Shown here: one piece after another, positions 16,431 through 24,713 of the stretch
How the letters are laid out: each line of letters begins with the position of its first letter
Position numbering within the stretch: the first letter of the stretch is position 1
Source: Streptomyces sp. TLI_235
GTDB lineage: Bacteria; Actinomycetota; Actinomycetes; Streptomycetales; Streptomycetaceae
Length of the DNA: 64,000 nt
Direction of reading: 5' to 3'
Assembly (NCBI GenBank): GCA_002300355.1
Contig: NSGV01000002.1
Span: 62,001-126,000 of the forward strand
Notes under the pieces: generated by a model
What the model saw: only the letters and a program-made list of their open reading frames with translations
Told to the model about the DNA's origin: nothing
Database searches by the model: none
Program-made: the position numbers and the translations under genes

Positions 16431-17420
16431 TCAAGGTCCGGTGGCGGGGTACGGGTGTCGCGGCGCCGGCTCCGACGGCGCGCTGCCGGTGGAGGCCTCC
16501 GGGAGCCAGTCGCGGCCGGGCCGGTACTCCAGCCAGCGATGGCGGCGGGCGGTGTCGGCGAAGGCGCGGAGCAGGGCCGGCAGGCCGGGGTCTGGCCGGT
16601 CGCGGTGCCAGAGCAGCGACCATGCGTAGAGCGGTGTCGGGTCGGTGAGGGGCACGGCCGCGATGCCGCGGCCCGGGGTGAGCGGGAGTTCGGCGGGCAG
16701 CAGGGTGAAGCCGTCGCCGCTGGTCCGGACCCGTTCCAGCAGGTGGCCGAGGCCGAGGTTGGTCCCGCCGGGTTCGACCTTCGCGCCGAACCGTGCGGCG
16801 AAGGCGCCGAGGAAGTCCAGCCGGCCGGCGGCCGCGGGCAGGAGCAGGCGCAGGTCGGCGAGGTCGGCGGGGCGGAGCCGGTCGGCGACCGCGTGCGGGT
16901 GGCCGGCCGGGAGCACCGCGTCGACCGGCTCCAGGCGGACCGGGCGGTGGGCGATCGCCCGGTCGAGGCCCTCGTCGAGCGGGTGGAAGCGGCCGAGTCC
17001 GGCGCCGATCTCGCCGCGCAGCAGTGCGGCGGCGACGCCGGGCAGGTCGCGTCCGCGGCCGAGTTCGACGGGTGGCGCGCCGTCGGCGTCGAGTGCCGCC
17101 CGGACGGTCCGCAGCGGGTCGAACAGGTGGCCCCAGACGTCGACCCGGATCGGGCGGTCCTGCTGTCGTGCGGCGGCCGTCGCCGCGGTGCCGGCGGCCA
17201 GGGCCGCGCGGGCCGGTTCGAGGAAGCGTGTCCCGGCGGGGGTGAGCCGGACGTGTGCGGGGGTGCGGTCGAACAGCCGGGTGCCGAGGGTGGCCTCCAG
17301 GCGGGCGACGCGTTTGGAGAGGCCCTGCTGGGTGAGTGCGAGGGACTGTGCGGCCCGGCCGAAGTGCAGGTGCTCGGCGGCGGCGACGAAGGCCCGTACC
17401 TGCGCCAGATCAAGATCCAC
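16431..17420 (-). CDS. LysR-family transcriptional regulator
   Basis: A 329-residue regulator. The N-terminal winged HTH reads LAQVRAFVAAAEHLHFGRAA then QSLALTQQGLSKRVARLEAT, with LFDRTPAHVRLTPAG at the wing. A LysR substrate-binding domain follows (about residues 90-300). The GTG at 17420 has GGGAG nine bases upstream and places the HTH at residue 3, as usual. It is divergent from gcvH, with 174 bp between them, but regulation of gcvH is only a possibility. Effector unknown. Confidence 0.9.
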   Translation of the reverse strand: MDLDLAQVRAFVAAAEHLHFGRAAQSLALTQQGLSKRVARLEATLGTRLFDRTPAHVRLTPAGTRFLEPARAALAAGTAATAAARQQDRPIRVDVWGHLFDPLRTVRAALDADGAPPVELGRGRDLPGVAAALLRGEIGAGLGRFHPLDEGLDRAIAHRPVRLEPVDAVLPAGHPHAVADRLRPADLADLRLLLPAAAGRLDFLGAFAARFGAKVEPGGTNLGLGHLLERVRTSGDGFTLLPAELPLTPGRGIAAVPLTDPTPLYAWSLLWHRDRPDPGLPALLRAFADTARRHRWLEYRPGRDWLPEASTGSAPSEPAPRHPYPATGP

Positions 17421-17594
17421 GGTGGCATTCTCCCGGACGTCCGACCTGGGGGCCGACCCCGCCCCCTCCGCGTGCGACCCACCCGGTCGGGTGACAATCC
17501 CCGGCCCGGCCCAGAGGGTTGTAGGAGTCTTCCCGGGAGCGCCCTCGACGGGGGCGCCGACCGGCGCCCACGCGGCCGCAGCACGGAGGACCCC

Positions 17595-17990
17595 ATGGCG
17601 AACGTCCCGCAGGATCTCAGGTACACCAAGGACCACGAGTGGGTCCGCGAGCTCGGCAACGGCCGGGTCCGGGTGGGCATCACCGACTACGCCCAGCGGC
17701 AGCTCGGCGACGTGGTCCACGTCGAACTGTGGAAGGTGGGCGACCGGCTGGAGGCGGAGGAGCCCTTCGGCAGCGTCGAGTCGGTCAAATCGGTCAGCGA
17801 GCTCTTCGCGCCCCTGGGCGGGAAGATCGCCGCGGTGAACGAGCTGCTGGAGGGCGAGCCCGAGCAGGTCAACGACGACCCGTACGGGGAGGGCTGGATG
17901 ATCGAGATCGAGGTCGGCAAGTCTGCGGACCTCACGTCCCTGCTCTCCGCGTCCGGGTACGAGGAGTTCATCTCCCCCGGCACCGAGTAG
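17595..17990 (+). CDS. gcvH: Glycine cleavage system H protein
   Basis: A 131-residue lipoyl carrier of the glycine cleavage complex, which shuttles the aminomethyl group from P to T protein and is reoxidised by L protein. The family-defining stretch GSVESVKSVSELFAP contains the lipoylated Lys. The start region (LRYTKDHEWV) and end (SASGYEEFISPGTE) match full-length GcvH. CGGAGGA lies about six bases before the ATG. P and T proteins are not adjacent. No glycine riboswitch fold was seen upstream in the 174-bp gap. A hairpin follows at 18003. Confidence 0.95.
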   Translation: MANVPQDLRYTKDHEWVRELGNGRVRVGITDYAQRQLGDVVHVELWKVGDRLEAEEPFGSVESVKSVSELFAPLGGKIAAVNELLEGEPEQVNDDPYGEGWMIEIEVGKSADLTSLLSASGYEEFISPGTE

Positions 17991-18002
17991 CGGTCGGTCA
18001 CC

Positions 18003-18038
18003 GCGCGGGCTCCGGCCGGTCCCCGGCGGAGCCCGCGC
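18003..18038. terminator. Hairpin between gcvH and the converging MocR-type gene
   Basis: GCGCGGGCTCCG (18003-18014) pairs perfectly with CGGAGCCCGCGC (18027-18038). It lies between two converging genes and can act on both. Confidence 0.75.
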
Positions 18039-18080
18039 GCCGTCGCGGAGCCCGCATGCCGTCGCCGGGGCGGCGCGCCG

Positions 18081-19484
18081 TCAGTGTGCGGTGCGGGCGG
18101 CCGCGGCGAGGCGGCGGGCCGCCTCGGAGAGTTCCACCGGGTCCGCCGCGGCGGCGAAGGCGAGCCGCAGGTGGGCGGCGGGCGGTTCGGCGGGGAAGAA
18201 CCGGCGGCCGGCGTCCACGGCCACGCGGTGGGCGCGGGCCGCGTCCACGACGGCCTCCTCGGTGAGTCCGGGCGGGAGGCGGAGCCACAGGTGCAGGCCG
18301 CCCTCCGGCGGTGCGGCGGGGGCCCAGTCGGGGAGTTCGCGGGCCAGGGCGCCGGACAGGACGGCGCAGCGGCGTCGCAGCTCGGTGCCGAGGGAGCGCA
18401 GGTGGCGGTCCCAGGCGGGGGTGGAGAGCAGTTCGACGGCGGCTTCCTGGAGCGGGCGGGCGATGAAGAAGTCGTCGGCGCGGCGCAGGCTGTGCAGCCG
18501 GTGCAGGACGGGGCCGCGGGCGACGACGGCGCCGATCCGCAGGCTGGGCGAGGCCGGTTTGGTGAGCGAGGTGAGGTGGACGACGGTGCCGTCGCGGTCG
18601 TCGGCGGCGAGCGGTCGCGGCAGGGGGCGGCCGTGGCCGAGGTGGCGGGCGAAGTCGTCCTCGATCAGGAAGGCACCGGCGGCGCGTGCGACGTCGGTGA
18701 TCTGGCGGCGCCGTTCGGGGGCGAGGACGGTGCCGGTCGGGTTGTGGACGGTGGGCTGGCAGTAGAGCAGTCGGGCGCCGGTCATCGCGAAGGCGTCGGC
18801 GAGCAGGTCCGGTCGTAGGCCCTGCGCGTCCATGGGGACGGGGACGGGTCGCAGGCCCGCGGCCCGTGCGGCGGCGAGTGCGCCGGGGTAGGTGGGGGAC
18901 TCGACGAGGACGGGTGCGCCGGGGGCGGCGGTGGCGCGGAAGAGCATCGAGAGGGCGTTCTGGCCGCCGCCGGTGACGAGCACGTCCTCGGGGGTGTGGT
19001 CGCCGCCGGCCTGGCGGGCGAAGAGGGCGCGCAGGGTGGCGAGCCCGGCGGCCGGTGCGCGGTGCCAGGCGTCGGGGCGGCGGGCGGCGCGGGCGAGGGC
19101 GGCGCCGAGGGTCTTCGCGGGTTGGAGGCTCTCGTGCAGGTAGCCGCCGGAGAGGTTGGCGGCGTCGGCGGCGGGCTCCTGTGGTGCCGTCTCCTCGTGC
19201 CGGGCGTCGATGTGGCGGCCCGCCAGGGCGACGGACTGCCAGGAGGTGTCGGGGGCCGCGGTGGTGGCGGGTGGGCGGGCGGTGACGTAGGTGCCGCTGC
19301 CGGGCCGGGTGACGACGGCGCCCTCGGCCGCGAGCTGGGCGATGGCGCGGGAGACGGTGACCGGGCCGACCCCGTGACGAGCGATCAGGTCGCGGCTGCT
19401 GGGCAGGCGGTCACCGGGGGCGAGCCGGGCGATCTCGGTACGGAGGATCGCCAACAGCGTCTCGATACTGCTACCGTCGGACAT
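18081..19484 (-). CDS. MocR-type regulator: GntR HTH fused to a PLP aminotransferase-like domain
   Basis: A 467-residue protein. Residues 1-70 form a GntR winged HTH (LPSSRDLIARHGVGPVTVSR). The remainder is a fold-type I aminotransferase-like domain with VTGGGQNALSMLFRA, QPTVHNPTGTVL and a PLP-lysine region LTSLTKPASPSLRIG. MocR proteins usually sense PLP or an amino compound and activate or repress a divergent gene. The ATG at 19484 overlaps by two bases the start codon of the divergent aminotransferase, so that gene is the obvious target. A TATTCT lies 8 bp upstream, suggesting a leaderless mRNA. Confidence 0.88.
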   Translation of the reverse strand: MSDGSSIETLLAILRTEIARLAPGDRLPSSRDLIARHGVGPVTVSRAIAQLAAEGAVVTRPGSGTYVTARPPATTAAPDTSWQSVALAGRHIDARHEETAPQEPAADAANLSGGYLHESLQPAKTLGAALARAARRPDAWHRAPAAGLATLRALFARQAGGDHTPEDVLVTGGGQNALSMLFRATAAPGAPVLVESPTYPGALAAARAAGLRPVPVPMDAQGLRPDLLADAFAMTGARLLYCQPTVHNPTGTVLAPERRRQITDVARAAGAFLIEDDFARHLGHGRPLPRPLAADDRDGTVVHLTSLTKPASPSLRIGAVVARGPVLHRLHSLRRADDFFIARPLQEAAVELLSTPAWDRHLRSLGTELRRRCAVLSGALARELPDWAPAAPPEGGLHLWLRLPPGLTEEAVVDAARAHRVAVDAGRRFFPAEPPAAHLRLAFAAAADPVELSEAARRLAAAARTAH

Positions 19485-20718
19485 GAGGAAACAGAATAGC
19501 GCTTTCGCAGGAACGACGGAACCGCTCCTGGACGTGGCGGGCCTGCGGGCCGACACCCCGGGCTGTGCGAACGTCGTCCACTTCAACAACGCCGGCTGCG
19601 GCCTGATGGCCCGTCCGGTGCTGCAGGCGACGCTCGACCATCTGCGGCTGGAGGCCGAGACGGGTGGCTACGAGGCGGCCGCGGCCCGCGCGGAGGGCAT
19701 CGCCGACTTCTACGCCGCGACGGCCGAGCTGGTGAACACCCGTCGCCGCAACATCGCGTTCGCCGCGAGCGCGACCCATGCCTGGTCGAAGGCGGTGTCC
19801 GCGATCGACTTCCAGCCCGGCGACACCGTTCTGACGACCCGCAACGACTTCATCTCCAACCAGATCGCCCTGCTGTCGCTGCGCCGGCGCCACGGCGTCC
19901 GGATCGTGCACGCGCCGGACCGCGCCGACGGCGGCGGTGTCGACGTGGACGCGATGGCCGCGCTGATGCGGGCCCACCGTCCGCGTCTGGTCGCCGTCAC
20001 CCACGTGCCCACCAACTCGGGCCTGGTCCAGCCGGTGGCCGCGATCGGCCGGCACTGCCGGGACCTCGGCCTGCTCTACCTGGTCGACGCCTGCCAGTCG
20101 GTCGGCCAGCTCCCGGTCGACGTGGCGGAGATCGGCTGCGACCTGCTGACCGCCACCTGCCGCAAGTTCCTGCGCGGTCCGCGCGGCTCGGGCTTCCTGT
20201 ACGTCTCCGACCGGGTGCTCGACGCCGGCTCCGAGCCGCTGTTCATCGACATGCACGGCGCGCGCTGGGTCGCCCCCGGCCACTACCGCCCGGTGGCCAC
20301 CGCCGCCCGCTTCGAGGAGTGGGAGTTCCCGTACGCCACCGTGCTCGGCTGTGCCGCCGCCGTCCGCTACGCCCTGCGGGTCGGCCCGGACGCGGTCGCC
20401 CGGCGCACCCCGGCCCTCGCCGGCCGGCTCCGCGCCCGGCTGGACGCCATCGCGGGCGTGCGCACCCTCGACCGGGGCCCGGCACCCGCCGCCCTGGTCA
20501 CCTTCGCGATCGAGGGCTGGGAGGCCCGGCCGTTCAAGGCGGCACTGGACGCGCGCGGCGTCAACTCGGCGCTGAGCTTCCGCGAGTTCGCCCAGTTCGA
20601 CTTCCGCGACAAGGAGGTGGAGTGGTGCCTGCGGCTCTCGCCGCACTACTACAACACCGAGGAGGAGGTCGACCTGGTGGCCGGCGCGGTGGCCGAGCTG
20701 GCGGGGGCCGCGCGGTGA
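19483..20718 (+). CDS. Class V aminotransferase (cysteine desulfurase/epimerase-like)
   Basis: A 411-residue PLP enzyme of the aminotransferase class V fold. Visible features are HFNNAGCGLMARPVL at the N-terminus, HVPTNSGLVQPVAAI, the PLP aspartate region YLVDACQSVGQLPV and the Schiff-base lysine in TATCRKFLRGPRGSGFLYV. The ending (ALSFREFAQFDFRD and LRLSPHYYNTEEE) matches the group around isopenicillin-N-epimerase-like and selenocysteine-lyase-like proteins. Substrate is unknown. The annotated ATG overlaps the start of the divergent MocR gene; an internal GTG near 19533 would leave room for a promoter. It is coupled to the following MFS gene. Confidence 0.85.
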   Translation: MRKQNSAFAGTTEPLLDVAGLRADTPGCANVVHFNNAGCGLMARPVLQATLDHLRLEAETGGYEAAAARAEGIADFYAATAELVNTRRRNIAFAASATHAWSKAVSAIDFQPGDTVLTTRNDFISNQIALLSLRRRHGVRIVHAPDRADGGGVDVDAMAALMRAHRPRLVAVTHVPTNSGLVQPVAAIGRHCRDLGLLYLVDACQSVGQLPVDVAEIGCDLLTATCRKFLRGPRGSGFLYVSDRVLDAGSEPLFIDMHGARWVAPGHYRPVATAARFEEWEFPYATVLGCAAAVRYALRVGPDAVARRTPALAGRLRARLDAIAGVRTLDRGPAPAALVTFAIEGWEARPFKAALDARGVNSALSFREFAQFDFRDKEVEWCLRLSPHYYNTEEEVDLVAGAVAELAGAAR

Positions 20719-22031
20719 CCGGCTCCCCTCCCCCGCTCGCGGAACCGCGGTCGGCCCTGTCGGAGCCGGGGACGGCGCCGCAGAGCCTCTGGCGCAACCG
20801 CGACTTCGTGCGGTTCTGGCTGGGCGAGACGGTCTCGCTGCTCGGCACCCAGGTCACCGCGCTCGCCCTGCCGCTCACCGCCATCGGCGCCTTCGGAGCC
20901 ACCGACAAGCAGGTCGGACTGCTGCGCTTCCTGCAGCTCGTGCCCTACCTCGGGCTGGCGCTGCTGATCGGCGTGTGGACGGACCGGGTGCGGCGCCGGC
21001 CGGTGATGCTGGGCGCCAACGTGGTCCGGCTGCTGCTGCTCGCCCTCGTCCCGCTGCTGTACTGGCGGCACGCCCTGACCCTGCCGGTGCTGATGGTGAT
21101 CGCCTGCGCGGTGGGGATCGCCTCCGTGGCGTTCGACGTCAGCTGGATGTCGTACCTGCCGGTCGTGGTGGGCCGCGGCGAGCAGTACGTCGGGGCGAGC
21201 GCCAGGATGGGCGCGAGCTCGTCGGCGGCGGACGTGGCCGGGCCCGGACTCGCGGGAGTGCTGGTGTCCGCCGTCGGCGCACCGGCGGCCCTGCTCGTCG
21301 ACGCGGGCTCCTACCTGGTCTCGGTGGTCTCGCTGCTGCTGATCCGCACCCCCGAGCCGCGCCCCGGACGGGCGGCCGAGCGGCACCTGTTGCGTGAACT
21401 GAAGGACGGCCTCGGCTTCGTCCTGCGGGACGGCGTGCTGCGGGCGCTGGCGCTGATCGGGTTCTGCTGCAACTTCTCGATGATCACCGTGTGGACGATG
21501 TTCCTGCTCTACGGCACCCGCGAGCTCGGGCTGTCGTCGACCGTGCTCGGCGCCGTCCTCGCCACCGCCTCGGTCGGCGGACTGGTCGGCGCCCTGGTGT
21601 CCGGACGGGTGATCGCCCGGTTCCCGCTCGGCCGGGTCTACCTGGTCGCGCAGTCCGCACTGCTGCTCGGCCCGGTCCTGATACCCGCCGCGGCCGGCCC
21701 CCGGCCGGTGATGATCGGCCTGTTCGTGCTCTCCTTCTTCACCACCTATCTCGGCCTGGGCGTCGCCGGGGTGGTCATCGTCAGCCTCCGACAGGCCGTC
21801 ACCCCGCAGTCGATGACCGGCCGGATGACCGCCGCCTTCCGGACGCTGCTGTTCGGCGGCGGCGCGCTCGGCGGCCTGGCGGCCGGTCTGCTCGCCGGGC
21901 AGTTCGGCGCCCGGGGAGCCCTGGCGATCGCCGCCGTCGGCTCCGCCGCGGTCGTCCCCGTCCTGCTGCGGACACCAGTCGTCCGGCTGCGCGCGATGCC
22001 TGCCCCGGTCGGGGAGCCCGCGGGCGGCTGA
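20715..22031 (+). CDS. MFS exporter (Enterobactin/MFS_3-type), coupled to the aminotransferase
   Basis: A 438-residue major facilitator. The GTG start overlaps the previous stop (GTGA), indicating translational coupling. About twelve membrane helices are visible, and LWRNRDFVRFWLGETVSLLG at the N-terminus with WTDRVRRRPVMLGANVVRLL in the first cytoplasmic loop are typical of the MFS_3/EntS-like drug or siderophore exporters. Its placement suggests it exports a compound handled by the aminotransferase, under MocR control. A hairpin follows at 22056. Confidence 0.85.
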   Translation: MTGSPPPLAEPRSALSEPGTAPQSLWRNRDFVRFWLGETVSLLGTQVTALALPLTAIGAFGATDKQVGLLRFLQLVPYLGLALLIGVWTDRVRRRPVMLGANVVRLLLLALVPLLYWRHALTLPVLMVIACAVGIASVAFDVSWMSYLPVVVGRGEQYVGASARMGASSSAADVAGPGLAGVLVSAVGAPAALLVDAGSYLVSVVSLLLIRTPEPRPGRAAERHLLRELKDGLGFVLRDGVLRALALIGFCCNFSMITVWTMFLLYGTRELGLSSTVLGAVLATASVGGLVGALVSGRVIARFPLGRVYLVAQSALLLGPVLIPAAAGPRPVMIGLFVLSFFTTYLGLGVAGVVIVSLRQAVTPQSMTGRMTAAFRTLLFGGGALGGLAAGLLAGQFGARGALAIAAVGSAAVVPVLLRTPVVRLRAMPAPVGEPAGG

Positions 22032-22055
22032 CGGCCACGACACCGCACGGTCCGT

Positions 22056-22086
22056 CAGCGGCCGGGGCACGCCGCCCCGGCCGCTG
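22056..22086. terminator. Hairpin between converging MFS and DUF6194 genes
   Basis: CAGCGGCCGGGG (22056-22067) pairs with CCCCGGCCGCTG (22075-22086), a perfect 12-bp stem between two converging genes. Confidence 0.75.
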
Positions 22087-22110
22087 CGGATCGGCCGCCG
22101 CGCGGGTGCC

Positions 22111-22587
22111 TCACTCCGGCCGCCGGTGCCTGCGGGCGGCGCGGGCGTGCGCGTCGGCCAGCAGCGCGCGGGCCCGGTCGGCGGTGGCCGGGCCCGGGTT
22201 GAGGATGCAGACCCAGCCCTGGACGGCGTAGGCGGGATGGGGCAGCACCCGGTCCAACGCGGTGTGGTCGACGTCGCCGTGCCGGTCCCGGTGGGCGGCG
22301 GGCGGGTGGCCGATCAGCTCCTCGAAGGCCGCCCGGCCGACGGAGACGCTCAGCCGGAAGACGCCGGGGCGGTTCAGGTCCGAGGCGGTGTCGTAGCCCT
22401 CGTAGTCCTTGGTGACGACGGTGGCGAACGGCATCCGGCGCGGGGAGTCGCCCGCCGGGTCGTAGAAGAGGAAGGTGTCGCCCCAGGCGGCCTCGGGTGC
22501 GCCGCCGGCCGCGTCCGCGGTGACCGCGACGACGCCGGGCAGGCTCCGGGCGTACGCGATGATCTCGTCCTCGGTCAGTGAGTCCAT
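22111..22587 (-). CDS. DUF6194 family protein
   Basis: A 158-residue cytosolic protein with family blocks EIIAYARSLPGVVAVTADA, GDTFLFYDP, RMPFATVVTKDYEGYDTASD, LNRPGVFRLSVSVGR and QGWVCILNPGP. This matches DUF6194 over its whole usual length. Function is not established; the fold resembles small MmcQ/YjbR-like or luciferase-like domains of unknown role. The start is the ATG at 22587, only three bases from a repeated element listed separately. It is divergent from the MerR-type gene. Confidence 0.75.
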   Translation of the reverse strand: MDSLTEDEIIAYARSLPGVVAVTADAAGGAPEAAWGDTFLFYDPAGDSPRRMPFATVVTKDYEGYDTASDLNRPGVFRLSVSVGRAAFEELIGHPPAAHRDRHGDVDHTALDRVLPHPAYAVQGWVCILNPGPATADRARALLADAHARAARRHRRPE

Positions 22588-22590
22588 GGC

Positions 22591-22611
22591 TTCAAGTGTT
22601 TCATTGAAGTG
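22591..22611. promoter_or_regulatory. Paired TT(C/G)AAGTG repeats upstream of DUF6194
   Basis: TTCAAGTG (22591-22598) and TTGAAGTG (22604-22611) are direct repeats five bases apart, and TTCAA/TTGAA also form an inverted pair. Their position immediately before the DUF6194 start and in the gap to a MerR-type gene suggests an operator. Confidence 0.4.
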
Positions 22612-22710
22612 CTTGTTGGCAGTTTGCGCCGACAGGCCGCAGGCACCGGCGGGCCGGGTGCGCGCTAACCTTCAAATCCGGTGGAAGCACGGGCGAGGCG
22701 GGGCACAGGG

Positions 22711-23429
22711 GTGGCGGAGCGGGGACACGGGTACCGTCCGGTGGATCTGACCCGGGCCGCCGGGATCTCCACCCAGCAGATCCGCAACTACGCCGACGCC
22801 GGCATCCTGCCGCCCGCCCCGCGGACCGGGGCCGGGTACCGCCGCTTCGACCGGAGCCACCTCGACGCGCTGCTCGCCTACCGGGCACTGGCCGCCGGCT
22901 GCGGACCGCTGCCCGCGCAGGCGGTGATGCGCGCGGTGCACGCCGGCGACCGGCCGGGGGCGCTGGCCCTGCTGGACGCGGCCCACGCCGAGCTGCACCG
23001 GCAGCGCCAGGCCGCCACCGCCACCCGCACCACCCTGGAGGCGCTCGCCGGCCGGCCACCGCACCCCGTGCGGTCCGGCACGGGCCTGCGGATCGGCGAG
23101 GTCGCCGCGCTCCTCGGCGTCCGGCCTCCGCCGTCCGCACCTGGGAGGTGGCCGGCCTGCTCGCGCCGCTCCGCGAGCGCGGCACCGGCCACCGCCTCTA
23201 CGGCCCGGCCGACGTCCGGGACGCGCAGGTCACGGCGATGCTCCGGCAGGCGCACCACCGGCTGCCGCAGATCCGGGCCGTCCTCGACGACCTCCGCCGC
23301 ACCGGCAGCACCGAGGCCCTCCGCGCGGCCGTCGCCCACCGGCACGCCGCCCTCGACCGGCAGTCGGCGGCCCTGCTGGAAGCCTCCGGCCACCTGCACC
23401 GCTGTCTCACCGCGGCTGAAGGCCGGTGA
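22711..23429 (+). pseudogene. MerR-family regulator with tandem MerR-like HTH, frameshifted
   Basis: The first part contains a MerR HTH (VDLTRAAGISTQQIRNYADA, GYRRFDRSHLDALLAYRAL) and a following helical region. A second HTH begins LRIGEVAALLGVR. At about 23124 one base appears missing: the next frame continues SAVRTWEVAGLLAPLRERGT and GHRLYGPADVRDAQVTAML to a stop at 23429. Restoring one base would give about 240 residues with two MerR-type domains, an arrangement known in actinomycetes. The start could be the GTG at 22681 or 22711. It may be a sequencing error or a real inactivation. Confidence 0.7.
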
Positions 23430-23909
23430 CCCGGCCGCCAGCAGGCCCCCATCGAGCCCCACAGGCCGAAGGCGCGCGAGCGGGCGGCCGGCTCCGGGTA
23501 GGACTGCTGGAGGAGGGCGAGCGAGCCGGGCACGATAAGTGCCGCGCCGAGCCCCTCCACCAGGCGGGCGGCGACCAGCACCGGGGTGTCCCGGGCGAGC
23601 GCGCAGGCGGCCGAGGCCACGGTGAACACCAGGACGCCGGCGCAGAAGACCCGCCGGTTTCCGAGCCTGTCCCCCAGTGCGCCACCGGTCAGCAGCAGGC
23701 CGGCGAAGACCAGCAATGTAGCCGTCGGTGATCCACTGGATCCCGGTGAGCGACGCCCCGAGCTCCCGGCCGATCACCGGCACGGCGACGTTGATGATCG
23801 TCACGTCGAGGATGACCATGAAATACCCGGCGCACACCGCGAGCAGCGGCGCCCAGTGCCCGCCGCCGCCCGGTGCGGGCCCGCCCCGCGGCTGCTCCGT
23901 CTCCGCCAC
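23430..23909 (-). pseudogene. Truncated, frameshifted EmrB/QacA-type MFS exporter
   Basis: The frame from 23909 reads VCAGYFMVILDVTIINVAVP and GIQWITDGYI, motif D1-type start of the 14-helix DHA2 exporters. At about 23715 the sense shifts to LVFAGLLLTGGALGDRLGNR (motif A), followed by ARLVEGLGAALIVPGSLALL and AFGLWGSMG. It then ends at the MerR-type gene, about 150 residues into a protein that should be ~480. The gene is thus non-functional. MerR-type regulators often control such pumps, so both may be relics of one resistance module. Confidence 0.75.
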
Positions 23910-24019
23910 GCCTGCACTCTTCCCCGCCCGTGGTCACCCTTGGACGCCTGCCACCTTACGGGACGTCAGGGCCACGGGGCGGGAGCGCGGGCCGGGGCGG
24001 GGACCGCTCGGCCCGGCTG

Positions 24020-24048
24020 TTGTAGTGCGGTGTACCCGCCGCTACGCT
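24020..24048 (+). promoter_or_regulatory. Promoter for a leaderless antitoxin mRNA
   Basis: TTGTAG (24020-24025), a 17-bp spacer and TACGCT (24043-24048) fit a vegetative promoter. The -10 element ends six bases before the ATG at 24055 and there is no ribosome site, so the transcript probably starts at the ATG. Confidence 0.55.
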
Positions 24049-24054
24049 GCCGGT

Positions 24055-24294
24055 ATGAAGCAGCTGAACGTCCGACTCGACGACGAGGCCCACGAGGCGC
24101 TGGAGCAGCGCGCGGAGGCCGCGGGGATGAGCCTGCCGGAGTACGCGCGCAGGATTCTGGCGGAGGAGGCGGACGAGCGGCGCGAGCGGTTCCTGACGGC
24201 TGCGGCGCACTTCTCCCAGGCATGGGGTTCCGCCTTCGAGGCAGAGTTCGGCCCGTACCCGCAGGACGGCGGCAGGGCGGCGAGCGCCGCGTGA
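24055..24294 (+). CDS. Ribbon-helix-helix antitoxin
   Basis: A 79-residue protein starting MKQLNVRLDDEAHEALEQRA, the beta-strand plus two helices of an Arc/CopG-type ribbon-helix-helix DNA-binding domain (next: GMSLPEYARRILAEEADE). The C-terminal ~30 residues would be the toxin-binding tail. Its stop overlaps the start of the toxin gene (TGATG), the usual arrangement for coupled, autoregulated toxin-antitoxin operons. A promoter directly upstream suggests leaderless translation. Confidence 0.8.
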   Translation: MKQLNVRLDDEAHEALEQRAEAAGMSLPEYARRILAEEADERRERFLTAAAHFSQAWGSAFEAEFGPYPQDGGRAASAA

Positions 24295-24662
24295 TGCTGC
24301 GCATCGACCGGGCCTGGCTGCTCGACATCGCCCACCAGTTCCTGCCCGGCGATCCGGACGTGACGGACTACGGCTCGCTGGCGGCGGCCGTCGCCCGGCA
24401 CGTGGACGAGGTGATGGAGGTGCCGGTCTACGGCGGCCTCCACCAGCGGGCCGCGGCGCTGATGCACCAGCTCGTCCGGGTGCCGGCCCTGCAGTTCGGC
24501 AACGAGCACTTCGCCGCGGTGGTCGCGGCGTCCTATCTGAGCGCGTCCGGGGTGATCGTCACCGCGGAGCCCAAGCAGGCGGCGGAGCTCGCGGCGCGGC
24601 TGCGCGACGGCTCGGCGAACGTCCGGGACTGCGCCGAGGCTATCCGCGGCTGGTACCGCTGA
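24294..24662 (+). CDS. Fic/Doc-type toxin component, with degenerate Fic motif
   Basis: A 122-residue helical protein. The blocks VTDYGSLAAAVARHVDEVM, GLHQRAAALMHQLVRVPALQ and FGNEHFAAVVAASYL correspond to the Doc-like fold of short streptomycete Fic toxin components, which by family knowledge modify a host protein such as EF-Tu. The core HxFx(D/E)GNxR motif is not intact: where it should lie only FGNEH is seen, lacking the catalytic His and final Arg. It may therefore be inactive or act differently. The start is ATG 24294, or GTG 24291, overlapping the antitoxin stop. Confidence 0.7.
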   Translation: MLRIDRAWLLDIAHQFLPGDPDVTDYGSLAAAVARHVDEVMEVPVYGGLHQRAAALMHQLVRVPALQFGNEHFAAVVAASYLSASGVIVTAEPKQAAELAARLRDGSANVRDCAEAIRGWYR

Positions 24663-24713
24663 TCCGTCCGGCGAAGGCCGGCCGCACGTCCGGGGCCCCG
24701 GTACGGGAGGGGG

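Noticed and set aside
17421..17594. Glycine riboswitch before gcvH
   Set aside because: No conserved glycine-aptamer core or tandem structure could be recognised, and a normal ribosome site is present.
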